In this document: piece after piece, positions 26,725-37,595 of the stretch
Layout: the number at the start of each line of letters is the position of its first letter
Position numbering within the stretch: position 1 is the stretch's first letter
Source of the DNA: Lineus longissimus
Taxonomy: Eukaryota > Nemertea > Pilidiophora > Heteronemertea > Lineidae
Assembly (NCBI RefSeq): GCF_910592395.1
Contig: NC_088320.1
Location: 10,724,501 to 10,788,500 of the forward strand
Reading direction: 5' to 3'
Length of the DNA stretch: 64,000 bases
Position numbers and translations under genes: made by a program
The notes under the pieces: model-generated
What the model saw: the letters and a program-made list of their open reading frames with translations, nothing else
Database searches by the model: none
What the model was told of the DNA's origin: nothing

Positions 26725-29700
26725 TTACTCGGTATCATTTAAGTCTGTTCTCTCAAGTCTACTCATAAGGAGAACCAATTTAGTAACTGGACGTTTCAAG
26801 ATCAGTCCTGAGGGGATTCTGACGTCGACAACTCGAACAAAATTGTCCTCTCCTGGGAATACTTTTTCAACCTCGGCCATTTTCCAGTGAGCACGTTTGA
26901 TTTTGTCATCGATGACTAGAACAACGTCACCTATTCTGAGGTTTTCCCTAGCCTCAGACCATTTGTAGCGAGCAGATAGTTTATGGATGTTGACCATCCA
27001 CCTACACCAGAAATTGTCAACTAGTTTACGGCACAGAGCACGACGTTTGTGAAGATCTCCAACGTAATCCTCACATGGGACTTCGGGCGACAACAAATCT
27101 CCACGTCCAATCAGGAAGTGATTGGGTGTCAGCGGTGGTTCGTCCAGTGGCGATGATGCAACTGCACTGATCGGACGGCTATTAATCAATGCAGAAATCT
27201 GTGAAAATACAGTTTCCCACTCGACGAATGTCAACTTATCAGCATGGACCATATGTCTCATGCCCTTTTTCACCTCTTGAACCATTCTTTCGACAGCCCC
27301 CTGGTGATGGGGCCCATCACCAGGACCAAATTTCCAGTCAATCTTGAACCTGGTGCTAGCTGCCAAGATTTTTTCTTTGTCAAATTTCAAGTTCAGATCG
27401 TTGATCGTATTGTCCGCGCCTCGGAAGCAAGTTGCATTGTCACTACGCATATGGGCAGGAGCTCCACGGCTAGCTACAAAGCGATCAAGTGCCATCAGAA
27501 ATGCTTCTGTGGTCAGGTCCTGAACACAGGTTACGTGCACAGCACGGACGACAGCGCAGGTAAACAGAGCACCATAACCTCGACTTACAGTGTTTCTGTT
27601 CAGTTTCACATTGATAGGACCTAGATAATCCACAAAGGTTGTGAAGAATGCTGGGGTGAATGGTTTCAACCTGCATAGCGGTAAATCGGCCATCAGAGTC
27701 TGAAGAGCCTGAGCATTGTTCCTGATGCATATTTTACAGTCTTTTATGATAGCACTAGCAATTTTCATGTCCCCAATGATACAATAGGACCTTCGAATCT
27801 CAGTAACTGTGCGTAATTGTCCACCATGGAGAGCATAGCGATGTTTTTCATGCGCAATCAGGAGCGAGATGCGATTTCTTCTAGGCAGTAAGTATGGATG
27901 ACGCATGTCGTAAGAGACAGGAGCTCGATCTAGACGGCCTCCAACGCGATACACTTGTTGTTTCTCATCGAGTATTGGGTTGAGTTTCCGAAGGTTGTGA
28001 TCAGTAAAGTTCAGCTCTCGCTGGGCATATCTGATCCAATAGAGTTCTGCTTCCTTGATTCTTGCCAAGGTAGGAAACTTTGCGACTGTCTCTGTGAGAC
28101 GACTGAGCCATTGATTTTTCGGTAATTTGGACAACGACAGAATCCTTGCTGTTACCATAGTAAGACGTGTCCAACATGAGTAATCGATGGGATTCAAGAT
28201 GGGTTGATCCGGAAAGTCAGCGACTAGTTTCAGAGCAAGGACTTGGGCATTGCGCACATGGAACTTTTTCAGTTCAGCATCATCAGAGTTCATTTTCAGT
28301 TTTGGAGCGCTGGGCCATTCTGACGGCGATTTGCGAAGGAATGCTGGACCCGCGATCACATTTCTCATTTGGTCTACAGTTCCACCATGCGATACCAGAT
28401 CGATGACATTTTCGTCAGTAGGTACAAAGGCGATTTCTGTGACCGGATCAAAGTTCTGGGTGACTTCACCAACTCGGCAGGCGACGTATGATCGAAAGGC
28501 CTTTGAATGTCCTTGGAGCCAACTTATAACCGTTTTACTGTCGGTCCAAAGTTTCACAGACTCGATTTCAAGACGTAGCGCATCGCGAACAGTAATCACC
28601 AATCGACTGAGAAGCAGTATTGCTTGTAATTCCTTTCTTGGAATACTGGATTGTTTCAATGGTGTGAGCCATGAGCGAGCACATACGAATGATAGTTCAG
28701 CTTCTCCATCCCCCGATTCAGCCCATCTCAGCCAGTTTCCCACCCCCATGGCATCCTCTGATGCATCACTCATACCATGGAGTGAAACCTTAGGTAATGT
28801 TGACTGACCACGGAACTTTGGAGGTACTAAACATCGATCAATCTCCACACCAGCGACGTCCTTCAGATCACGTTCAATCGACTGAAGTTCAGCGTACAGA
28901 TCACTGTCCTGCGAGATTGGCGTGTCCCAATCTAAATCGAACAGCCATAGTTTTTGTAGAAGCATTCTAGGACGCACGGTTACACCGGATATCATTCCAA
29001 ATATGTCATAGTATGACGCCACTTTTTTCAATATGTTGCGCTTGGTGGGGACGAGAATCTGGTAATCAACGTCTTTCACACTCAGAGTGTCCCTGTTTAT
29101 GTTCCATTTAGTACCCAAGACTGTTGTGTTGCCATCTTTAGGAACATATTCTGCCTCGCATATTTCTCTAGCGTTCGATAACCACTTTCGAATGTGAAAT
29201 TTGCCCTTATCGAGTGTCTGGGTCAGATCAGATTTCAAATCTTTGACAGAGTCCACAGATCGCTGCGAGTCACTCAGATCATCGACGTAAAACTGATTGG
29301 ATATCACACGTTGAATTTCCTGATTCTGGGTTGCATGAGATTGTGCAACGTAACGTAAGGCTAGAGTAGCGGCAGTGGGAGATGGTTTGTCCCCAAATGT
29401 AACAGTCTGAAGTTCATAAATCTCAACTGGAAGATCAGGACTTTCCCTGAACAGGAAGCAGTGAAATCTAGCATCGTCAGATGTCAGCTTGATAGCCTGG
29501 AACATCTTTGAGACATCGGCAATTACACCTATTTCAAACTCACGAAATCGCAGCGCTATTTCAAAAATGTCTAAGTTCATATTATCTCCTTTAGCGAAAT
29601 AATCGTTCAGTGAATGTCGATTATAACGTGACTTACTGTCGTACACCACACGTATCGGCGTAGTGGGAGAGTCTTTGACAACTGCGAAGTGTGGTAGGAA

Positions 29701-29910
29701 CCACATATTTCTACCCATTTTCAAGTCCATATCAAATTCCTCTGGAGTAACACGACGTGCGACTTTGCGAGTCAACTGATCAGTCATTTGTCTGCAGTAC
29801 AATTCCCATTCTTGGGGTTTATTTTTGAATTGCTTCTCTAAGTTTACCAAACGTTTCATAGCATAGTCATAGTTATTTGGCAGATTTTCTGGAGACTTTT
29901 CCCATGGCAA
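26725..29910 (-). CDS. BEL-1 pol: RT, RNase H, integrase
   Basis: 1,061 codons without interruption. RT: TTPIRVVYDSKSRYNRHSLN, ADVSKMFQAIKL, FGDKPSPTAA and the active site QFYVDDLSD. RNase H: HGMSDASEDAMG, RKELQAILLL and LWTDSKTVISWL. Integrase: zinc-binding HEKHRYALHGG ... CKICIRN, then the DDE core at FVDYLGP, MRSDNATCF and GAVERMVQEV. The C-terminal BEL domain reads VLVIDDKIKRAHWKMAEV. It makes and inserts the element's cDNA. It lies in the same frame as protease, separated by one TGA, followed by CAA. Length and order are normal for Pao family pol. Confidence 0.95.
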   Translation of the reverse strand: MPWEKSPENLPNNYDYAMKRLVNLEKQFKNKPQEWELYCRQMTDQLTRKVARRVTPEEFDMDLKMGRNMWFLPHFAVVKDSPTTPIRVVYDSKSRYNRHSLNDYFAKGDNMNLDIFEIALRFREFEIGVIADVSKMFQAIKLTSDDARFHCFLFRESPDLPVEIYELQTVTFGDKPSPTAATLALRYVAQSHATQNQEIQRVISNQFYVDDLSDSQRSVDSVKDLKSDLTQTLDKGKFHIRKWLSNAREICEAEYVPKDGNTTVLGTKWNINRDTLSVKDVDYQILVPTKRNILKKVASYYDIFGMISGVTVRPRMLLQKLWLFDLDWDTPISQDSDLYAELQSIERDLKDVAGVEIDRCLVPPKFRGQSTLPKVSLHGMSDASEDAMGVGNWLRWAESGDGEAELSFVCARSWLTPLKQSSIPRKELQAILLLSRLVITVRDALRLEIESVKLWTDSKTVISWLQGHSKAFRSYVACRVGEVTQNFDPVTEIAFVPTDENVIDLVSHGGTVDQMRNVIAGPAFLRKSPSEWPSAPKLKMNSDDAELKKFHVRNAQVLALKLVADFPDQPILNPIDYSCWTRLTMVTARILSLSKLPKNQWLSRLTETVAKFPTLARIKEAELYWIRYAQRELNFTDHNLRKLNPILDEKQQVYRVGGRLDRAPVSYDMRHPYLLPRRNRISLLIAHEKHRYALHGGQLRTVTEIRRSYCIIGDMKIASAIIKDCKICIRNNAQALQTLMADLPLCRLKPFTPAFFTTFVDYLGPINVKLNRNTVSRGYGALFTCAVVRAVHVTCVQDLTTEAFLMALDRFVASRGAPAHMRSDNATCFRGADNTINDLNLKFDKEKILAASTRFKIDWKFGPGDGPHHQGAVERMVQEVKKGMRHMVHADKLTFVEWETVFSQISALINSRPISAVASSPLDEPPLTPNHFLIGRGDLLSPEVPCEDYVGDLHKRRALCRKLVDNFWCRWMVNIHKLSARYKWSEARENLRIGDVVLVIDDKIKRAHWKMAEVEKVFPGEDNFVRVVDVRIPSGLILKRPVTKLVLLMSRLERTDLNDTE

Positions 29911-29940
29911 GCTGATTTCGTATGCACCATCCTCAGTTTG

Positions 29941-32104
29941 TCACAAACTTCTCTCCATCTTCTCCGTGGCAAGACGGTTTTCAACATCTAAAGCACATTT
30001 GCAAGGCTTTGGCTCCAAGACTGAAGTCTCGATTCCAAGAAATTGTTCAATGTCACTGGTAGCCATGAGCTGAGCGTGATTGACTGAAACGGAGTTTGAA
30101 CTAGGCCCGCCCTGGATGAACCAGCCGAGAGGACAACGTCCAGCAATGGGGTGATTTTTACTATCACCCAATATTTTCCTGTCAGAGGTGATGAGGTCCG
30201 CGTTGTCAACCCCAAGTAAGAAATCGATCACTGGGCTTGGAGGTTCGGTTATCTCAACATCTCTCAAGTGAGTGTAACCCTTCAGTTTTGAATTCGGAAT
30301 GACTGGTACATTTCCACACGGGGTCTTCATTTCTGTAACAGTTATTTTGCGTTTGATATTCCCATCAAGACTCTCGAGAATACAATCAAGAACACGAAGT
30401 TTTTGTTTCGACGTTTCACCACCCACTGAGGTGATCATGAAGTTTTGCATTACACAGCTCGGAGTTTTAGGGACTATTCCCTCGCGCAAAATAGATTGCT
30501 GACTGCCTGAGTCCAGAAGGATTCTCACTGAGCATCGCTTATTGTTATGATTGAGATAAGCCATCACGGTAGGCAAAATAGGTACACTAGACTCAGATAA
30601 ACATGGCGCAGAAATAACTGAAGTGCCAACGTTCTTGGTAATGGTAGCAGCGGGTTTGAACTCTCCAGCAGCTGCGTTATATTTCATCTCGAAATGCCGA
30701 TATCCATCAGTTCCATATACCTTTGGACAAATTGAAGAAAAGTGAGTGTCTAGGCCACATGTAGGCACAGCACATGGTCTGAAGTATTGACACTGTTCAG
30801 GATTGTACGGGGGTTTGCCACTAACACAGTCATCATGACCACATCTATGACAGATACCACTAGAATTCAGAACGTTGAATTTCTCTGACTGAGGTAGAGA
30901 TCTAAACTTGTTGCACCCTTTGATAAAGTGGTTGCCAGCCTGCGGGTGGAGAGGGCACTTCGGTTTATCATGCTTTTCCTGAGAATTTCCATATTTGATA
31001 GACGATTTCTCACGATTTGAACCACCGGAACTGCGATCTGAACCACTGGCACCGCGATCTGAAGTACCAGGACCAGGGGACACCGTAGCGTGCGACACAG
31101 ATCTACTGGTGCTGGATTTGGACTTAGAATTAGAACCCGATTCGTATTTAGCGGTTTTTCCTGAATCCTGATCCTGACGAGTACGAGTTGATCCTGAAGA
31201 AATTTCAGAAGCCCAGAAATCGTGTTATCGTATTTTGAATCCTGAACTCGTTCCAAGAACAGAATGTGATGTTCCTTTGGTAGCTTTTGACGAAGTTGAG
31301 TGAGAATTACTCGACTATTGAGATCGCTTTTCATCCCAAGACTATCGAAATGAACCGTAAATCTCTGTAGACTATCGACGAATTTTGACATGGCACCCGG
31401 ATTGTTGGTGTGATAGGACTCGGTTCTCTCTATGTCAGAGATCAGAATATCGATCAGTCGGTCCTCATCCCCAAACTCAGTGTCCAGAATGGACCAAGCT
31501 ACTGATAGCGTTGTACAGTTTTTTATTTTAACTTTCTATCTGACCCTCTCCATTGATTCTACGAGTTGGTACAGGCGTTCAGGAGGGGGGAGATCCTTAG
31601 TGAAATACGAAAATTGTTCTTTAAACCTCATGTAGTCTCGTATGTCCCCCGAGAACGTGGGAAATTTAAGTTTCGCCAAGCGTGAAGCAATACGAGATGT
31701 CGTAGCAGCAACAGAGGGAGTTGGGGGAGGAGGTGGTGTCGGTTTACCATCTCGAATTATCTGCACGACAGCCATCAGCTCCTGTGTTAACGGGCGTACT
31801 TCATCTGCAATTTTTTCGAAAAACTCTACCTCCTTCGCTTCAATGTCATTTCTCAAAGTTTCTCGCTGAGGATCCCCAGCAGGGATTTCGTTAATTGATA
31901 ATTCTATAACACGGTCATTAATAGCTCGAATATGTTCTAAGGTAGAGCGCAAGCGCTCAACTAATTCTAAGTATTCAGCCTCGGGAGTCCCTTTACGTCT
32001 TTCAGGGATTTGGCCTCTTTGATCAGCGAAGCAATTGTCCTTTTTACAGTTCCTCGAACAGACTGTGCCAAAGTGAGGGTCTTGGGCAGATTCTTTCCAC
32101 TCAT
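29941..32104 (-). pseudogene. BEL-1 gag and protease (frameshifted)
   Basis: The likely start is the ATG at 32104-32102 (MSGKNLPKTLTL). The N-terminal helical region, the middle capsid part (31952-31536 and 31391-30867) and the C-terminal part (31098-29941) lie in different frames, so at least three shifts are needed. The last part has two Cys/His clusters (KCPLHPQAGNHFIKGCNKF, CHRCGHDDC) and an aspartic protease motif ILLDSGSQQS. BEL-2 has equivalent regions in one frame (42870-45884), which supports the reading. Gag forms the particle; protease cuts the polyprotein. Confidence 0.88.
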
Positions 32105-32312
32105 ATCGTTTACGTAACGTCTAACCGTGCAGGAAACCAACAACAATCAATGTCAGTGCATATACATGTAAACCCTGCGCGCACCATACATTCGTGCACA
32201 TCGACAGTACATTTACACGTGCATGATATGTGCGCTTAACGAATTTTGCGACCAGACACCGTTCACTTTGGTCGGGGTTTTCACTTCATTTAACCGTTAG
32301 ATTTGGGAAAGC

Positions 32313-32552
32313 TGTTGTGTATTTGATCGGCCACGATTGGGAGAATAAACGTGATAACTCGTAGATATCCTTTTTCGTTTATATTCACTTTAAAAGAGGA
32401 TTTACAAGCGTACAAGTAGGAAATAAAAAATTTCCCAAATCGTGTTGGACTTCGTTCATTCGTTGGTGTCGTAGTTTTTTCCGGCAAGCGCGGAAGACGA
32501 AAAGTGTCTATGGCAAAAGGTTGTGACATTAACACAATGACTTCTCATAACA
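32313..32552 (-). repeat. BEL-1 5' LTR
   Basis: 240 bp; matches 25590-25829 with about five substitutions. AAGCC follows. Confidence 0.93.
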
Positions 32553-32557
32553 AAGCC

Positions 32558-32825
32558 CATGACGTCAGCCGATTATTACAGGAAAATTATGAGAATCGAA
32601 AAAAAGAAACTGAAGAACGAAGAGAAGTTGTACTATCTGAAGCAAATGTATTATAATAAGAAATTGCAATTACTAAGTCAACAAGTGAAGAGGGATCAAA
32701 CTGTCAATCACTCATTCAGTGATTCTTCGTTCCTAAATTGCTCGGCACACACGGAGAATGCACAGTACAATTTTGATTATACTAACCACAGCGAGATGGG
32801 CTTGCGCAGCTTCACTCCGCTGTAA
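32558..32825 (+). pseudogene. Harbinger Myb-like protein, C-terminal part
   Basis: This continues the Harbinger gene after BEL-1. It encodes MTSADYYRKIMRIEKKKLKN and LYYLKQMYYNKKLQLLSQQV, a basic coiled coil typical of the C-terminus of such Myb-like proteins, then ends at 32825. Frame and context agree with the segment ending at 25589. Confidence 0.7.
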
Positions 32826-33258
32826 GTGGTAAATTCAGATTTGATTCCAATCACTCACTTGTTGACTAAGCCACATCATGACAATATAAAGATTAATATG
32901 TTGAATAATTGTACAAGTATATGTAGACGCAAACAGACTTTCATCAAAGGAAATGTTTGCAGCTGTGCTGCTAGTCTTCTGCCGGGCTATGTTCGGCTTA
33001 CCGAGCCGTACCATTTCATTTGTAAAATGTCATGATGAAACACCTTGAATCATATCAAAGACTGCGCAATTGAAGTAAGGCCATCCCCAGTGTAGCGTTT
33101 GCTTTTGTAGTTATTGTATAGTACGGCGTCGGTATGTAAGCTAGAATTAGCTTCAGCAAATAGAATCTCAGTCACAAAACACTTTAAATATATTGTCATT
33201 ATTCAGTTTATTTGCACATTTGAGGAGTTCATTTTAAATGTTCTTTGATTATGAGAGT
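32826..33258. other. Harbinger internal non-coding region
   Basis: Between the Myb-like gene and the transposase 3' end, which are convergent. No gene seen. Confidence 0.4.
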
Positions 33259-34672
33259 TTACTTATGAATTAAAAACGGGTACGGCGATGTGGTGCATGA
33301 CGAAACAGACAAGTCAATCCTAGGCATTCCTAGTGAAAACCCTCTGTACAAGCTCCTCTCTTGCTCTGAACCCAGCCACATTCTGCTCCAAAATGTCATT
33401 CCCGTCTGAATATTGGGCTGGTTATCGAACATCCCTTCAGCGTATTCTTCGTCTAGTCGGACTCTATGAGCGATGGTAAAATTGTGCAGGGCACCACAAG
33501 CAGCTATAATCCTAGGAGCCTTGTTTGGTGCAAACATTATTGGCTTGGTAAGGCACCTCCATCTCATCGTCATCACTCCAATGCAGCGTTCTACACCGGA
33601 TCGGAGATGTTTATGGGCCCTATTGTACCTCTCCTGGGCCTCGTTGTTAGGATTGTTGAATGGAACAAGAAGCCACTTCTGAAGGGGATAGCCGGCATCC
33701 CCCAGAAGCCAGCTGTTTTCCATACGGCCTTCCTCAAATCTGTCCTATACGTGGGAGTTTCGGAGCATGAAGGAGTCTTGGGTGAAGCCCGGCCAATGCG
33801 TCCAAGTTGAAGATCTTCATCTTCCTATCGCATACAACCTGTGCATTGATCGCGTGGTATCCCTTTCTGTTGACGTATGCAGCCTCATTGTAGGGTCAAT
33901 GTGGAGTGTTGATCTCTACTTGTGTGCCGTCAATCAGTCCCGTAATGCAACGGAATCGATGATGGTTGGCGTTGTAAAAATCGAGTTTCACCCTGTTCAC
34001 TTCCTCCATGTCGGGCCAGGTGATGAACCCATCTATTCTGTCACAAATGGCTTGCGTGACGGAGTGTATGCAGTTACTTGCTGCCCTGGGGGAAATACCA
34101 TACACGTTCCCTATCATGGGTAGGAAACCACCTTGAGCGAGGTATCTTACACCAATGCAAAGCTGGACAATGGGTTCCAAAGCATGCGACCTGAAACGAC
34201 AAATCCAAAACGAATTGTTTTAATCGGCTTCAAGCTCTGTGCAATTTGGACATTGTATGATGTTGCTAGGAATTTAAATATGACTACATGTAGCTTGAAA
34301 TTTATCATTATGATGAATACCGTCTCGATCATGCAGCACATCATCGGCCAAACCAGACAATGGCCAATGGCAAGTCAAACCCACGTGTATTTCACGCTTA
34401 CAAGTAGGCTGCCATTAGTATTCCTACCTTCTTGTGGCCCGGTTAATTCCTGGTTCCAATATATCGGGCAAATCACGAAAGACCGCCTTTGGAAATCGGT
34501 GACAGGCAAAGAATTCTGCGTAACTGGCTGTTTTGAATGGATTGTACCGTTCTTTGTAATTTCGAAAAGGACGTAAATCCTCCTCAAATAATTCTGCTTC
34601 TGCACCTTGCAACATGATGAGACTGATTTCAGAGCTTGTGATGATGCTATCGCCACGGTATTGGACCCTCAC
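33259..34672 (-). pseudogene. Harbinger DDE transposase (HARBI1-like), broken
   Basis: Three minus-strand pieces in order. 34672-34424 is the N-terminus (MLQGAEAELFEEDLRPFRNY ...). 34180-33896 is the helix-turn-helix and start of the catalytic core (CIGVRYLAQGGFLPMIGNVY, GLIDGTQVEI with the first Asp). 33723-33259 has WLLGDAGYPL with the second Asp and RSGVERCIGVM with the Glu. At least one stop after VEINTPH and one frameshift near 33725 break it; an intron may lie between 34424 and 34180. The enzyme would cut and paste the element with the Myb-like partner. Confidence 0.85.
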
Positions 34673-34855
34673 CCCACCGTTAGCGAAATTGCCTGTCGTA
34701 TCGCCCGGTCACCGTTAGTCTATCGAACATTGGGTGCGGTCCTAACTATTGTCGCCGTATCGAGCAGAATCGGTCAATAGCAATCGCATCTTCCATGCGC
34801 TCTTATCGGCCTATTAGATGTCGATAGGCAATCAGCAACGAGTTTTGATGCGGTC

Positions 34856-35067
34856 CTCCCTGACTATACAAAGGTGAGCTAATGATTAAACCAAATGATC
34901 AAAGCTGTCATCAGATGATTTAAAAGAAATCCCTGTTAAAAGAAGAACAATAAGATATATACACAACACGCTGTACTTCAATGTACAGCAATACACAAAC
35001 CCATTTCATCACATTACCCCTCCCTAAATAAAATTTGACGTCCTCGTCAACTATATATAACTACAAT
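34856..35067 (-). repeat. Possible solo LTR fragment with purine tract
   Basis: On the minus strand, TTTAGGGAGGGGTAATGTGATG looks like a polypurine tract followed by an LTR starting TGTGATGAAA. It runs to the Harbinger end. No partner copy is in the window, so this stays tentative. Confidence 0.35.
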
Positions 35068-35327
35068 GTTTCTGGTATAAAAAAAAACTGCAGGTCAGCT
35101 TTTAAGACGCGCATTCCCTAAAGTCTGACGTCGCGACACTAACGCTACAACATTTAACATTAATTAAATACATTTTAAGCTTTTGATTCTTGCCATCATT
35201 GATCATTAATTAGATAAGTCTACAATAAACATTAACAAGTATCTACCACATGAATTAAAGTACTAATATACTACTCCATTCACTAGGTACCACAGTTCTT
35301 AAACATCCAAATTTCTTACCAATAACA
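35068..35327 (+). repeat. Left terminal repeat (LTR-like) of gag-only element
   Basis: Starts TGTTTCTGGTATAAA, ends ACCAATAACA. From 35090 on it is matched by the complement of 38302-38547. Confidence 0.75.
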
Positions 35328-35330
35328 TTT

Positions 35331-35350
35331 TGGTGACAGTGCTGTGAGAT
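35331..35350 (+). promoter_or_regulatory. Primer-binding-site-like sequence
   Basis: TGGTGACAGTGCTGTGAGAT lies 3 bp after the left repeat and resembles the Gypsy-2 site (TGGTGTCAGAAGTGGGAT). This is the main reason to see the left repeat as a direct 5' LTR. Confidence 0.55.
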
Positions 35351-35464
35351 ATTTCTGTCTGGGACTGCATGCACGCCTTGCCTGTCTGTCACTCCCACAC
35401 AGTTTTATTTTGAGATCGAACCCTGAAAATTCTTTAGAGAAAAGCAACTTTATATTCTTTCAAC

Positions 35465-36971
35465 ATGGCTAGGGGTAAGAAAGTAAATCAAGAAACTAAT
35501 AGTAGTAGTAATGATAAGGCGAAACATGATGAAGATGAGGAGTATGTGGACGTTGAGCAGGTTGAGACCGTCGACGTCGTCGAGACGGGGAGAGTCGCCA
35601 CACGGCGGAACGTCACAGAACTAGATGAAGACAAGACCGAGGGCGAAGCGTCTTCACCCGATTCGAATATCGTTCCTGTAGGCCCACATGTTAATGCTCA
35701 GGACAATACTAGGCCCAGGTCAAATGGCGCGGCTGGTGATGCCGATTTAGAGACAGAGAAGAATGTTCCTGTAGGTCTAAATAATGAACGCCTGGACATG
35801 GCGTCCAATCACAGACAAAATCAGGGCCCCCCCCCGCGGGTTTGACAGTATTTGAAGGTCTGTTGGCCAACTTGTGTTCCTGTGTCGAAAAGCAGGACCA
35901 ACGTTTCAACCAGTTGATTGAAATTCAAGGGGGGATGCTTCAGACTAACTTTGAACTGCTGCGCGAAATGCAGCAAACCACCAAGGAGGATCGCGCCAGG
36001 CCCATGTAGTTAATGAGATTAGAGATATCTCCCAGAAAGTGTCTGAATCAGTACAGAGGAGAGTAGATAAAGGGAACCAGGTGCTGTTGACAGAAACTAG
36101 AGCTATAGTAGAGAAGCTCCACTCAATCAGCCATCAGGTCCATGGTCACAGCTCGACCCACTCGATCACCGACTCATCAACAATACCTGTGGTAAATGTT
36201 GATGACTCGGATGTCGATGGTGACAGCTCTGTCCTTGGCTCGACCTCTGTTACTGCTGCCAGTACTACTAGTGTCGATAAAGTTGCCTCGTGCTCGGCAG
36301 GGACCACCTGTGGTAGGGAGTTTCGTCCCAGGCGCCCAAAGCTCCCCTCCTTTACGGGGTCCGAGCAGTGGGGGGTTTGGATCAACCGGTTCAATGATAT
36401 AGCCACCAGGTTGAAATGGTCCGAGGAAGACAAGGTTGATGAGATCCTTCCGAAACTACAGGGCAAAGCAGGCGACTTTGTCTTCGGACAACTCTCTGAG
36501 AGTACTAGGGGGAACTTTGGTCTATTGGTCAAAGAACTTGGCCACCGATTTAGAAAGGTAGAGTCTTCTAAAACCTTTGGGGTACAGTTCGCCAATAGAA
36601 GCCAGAAGCCAGGGGAGAGCATTGAAGGCTACGCCGCAGAGCTCAAACGGCTCTACGATAAGGCCCACGCGGGCAGAGACCCCAAGACTCGCCGGGAGGA
36701 CCTCCTCCGCCGATTCTTTGACAGTCTCCTAGATGACAAGGTGAAATTTCAGGTTGAGTTTGTTAAGTCACCGGTTGATATTGACGTGGCTGTCGCTGAT
36801 GTAGTCAATTTCATTGAGACCCGTCAGTCAGGTACCTCCTTAGATTCTGAAGGCAAACGTTCACGACGTACTGTCAGGAAGATTGAAATGATGAGGCCTG
36901 AGATAGAGAGTAGCACAGACGGATCGGAAGACGAGTCAAAAGAGACAAGTAGAGGTGACGCACCTGTCTGA
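35465..36971 (+). pseudogene. Retroelement gag (capsid domain), frameshifted
   Basis: ATG 35465 opens an acidic N-terminal region that loses frame at a run of C (about 35828-35838). The continuation (TVFEGLLANLCSCVEKQDQR) loses frame again near 36000. From there an open frame to 36971 gives a coiled coil and a clear gag capsid domain: PKLPSFTGSEQWGVWINRFN, KLQGKAGDFVFGQL, KPGESIEGYAAELKRLYDKA. A TGA at 36969-36971 ends it, with the same frame open again downstream. It would form the particle core. The capsid type is that of Gypsy or Gypsy-derived gag genes. Confidence 0.82.
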
Positions 36972-37103
36972 AGAGTACCTGTAACCCATCATCACATTGA
37001 GTCCAAGTCCAATCTAAATGAGAATGCTAGTAAGTCTTTACCTCCTCAGACACCACCCCAGGCTCAACCCGTTCAAGCTTATTGTCCCGGGCTGGTCTCT
37101 AAG

Positions 37104-37581
37104 GTGGAGTCCGCACTAGATAAAGTAGTTGAAAAGATTGGTACGATAGTTAGTGAGACACCCCAAGAGTCACAATCGCAGAATAATGAGCAACCAAGGT
37201 TCGGTAAAAAGAATAATAACCGTCAGAATCAGAGCCAAGACTATAGACAGAACCAAGGTAACCATGGTAACGGGGTCAGGTTCTGGGTTGGGACTCTGGG
37301 ACCAGGGTTGTTTCAAGAGTGGTGTCGTGGGTCATATTGCGAGATTTTGCCACCAGTACCATGAAGTGATTGCGAGTTTGCCAACCCAAGTACGAAGACC
37401 AGCGGCAGTAAACCAGGTGCATACACAGAGAGAGGCTTATATGCCTAATGTAGGACAGACACATTGGTATGTGGCGCACCAAGGGCACCCAGAATATGGA
37501 CCAGGGACTACAAGCATGGCTAACGGCTTGTCAGCACCTGCTCCAGGCTTCGGAGTTGTCCCGCCACCGTCGTCAAACTAG
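37104..37581 (+). pseudogene. Gag zinc-knuckle region
   Basis: The gag frame continues with a Gln/Asn-rich linker (NNRQNQSQDYRQNQGNHG). One frameshift near 37280 leads to GCFKSGVVGHIARFCHQYH, a CCHC knuckle in which the second Cys is Ser. A Pro/Gly-rich tail follows to 37581. The knuckle would bind RNA; the missing Cys suggests decay. Confidence 0.7.
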
Positions 37582-37595
37582 TCGAGACCGTTCCA

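Larger units (their letters stand above)
25590..32552 (-). mobile_element. BEL/Pao LTR retrotransposon BEL-1, minus strand
   Basis: Two 240-bp LTRs (25590-25829 and 32313-32552), TG...CA, differ at about five positions. They are flanked by AAGCC (25585-25589 and 32553-32557). Gag, protease, RT, RNase H and integrase are present on the minus strand in BEL/Pao order. The pol frame is intact for 1,061 codons; gag carries frameshifts and a stop separates protease from RT. It sits inside the Harbinger Myb gene. Confidence 0.95.
24167..34855. mobile_element. PIF/Harbinger DNA transposon remnant, interrupted by BEL-1
   Basis: The two-gene layout, a Myb/SANT-like protein and a HARBI1-type DDE transposase on opposite strands, is diagnostic. 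GACCGCATCA occurs at 24167 and 24365, and its complement at 34846-34855; I take 24167 and 34855 as likely ends. Both end regions are dense in TATCG words. Removing the BEL insertion leaves about 3.7 kb, normal for Harbinger. I could not find a clear 3-bp duplication, so exact borders are tentative. Confidence 0.7.

Noticed and set aside
27244-28807. Plus-strand frames inside BEL-1
   Set aside because: Antisense to the intact pol frame with RT, RNase H and integrase motifs.
33466-34576. Several plus-strand frames
   Set aside because: They overlap the minus-strand Harbinger transposase, which has the catalytic motifs.
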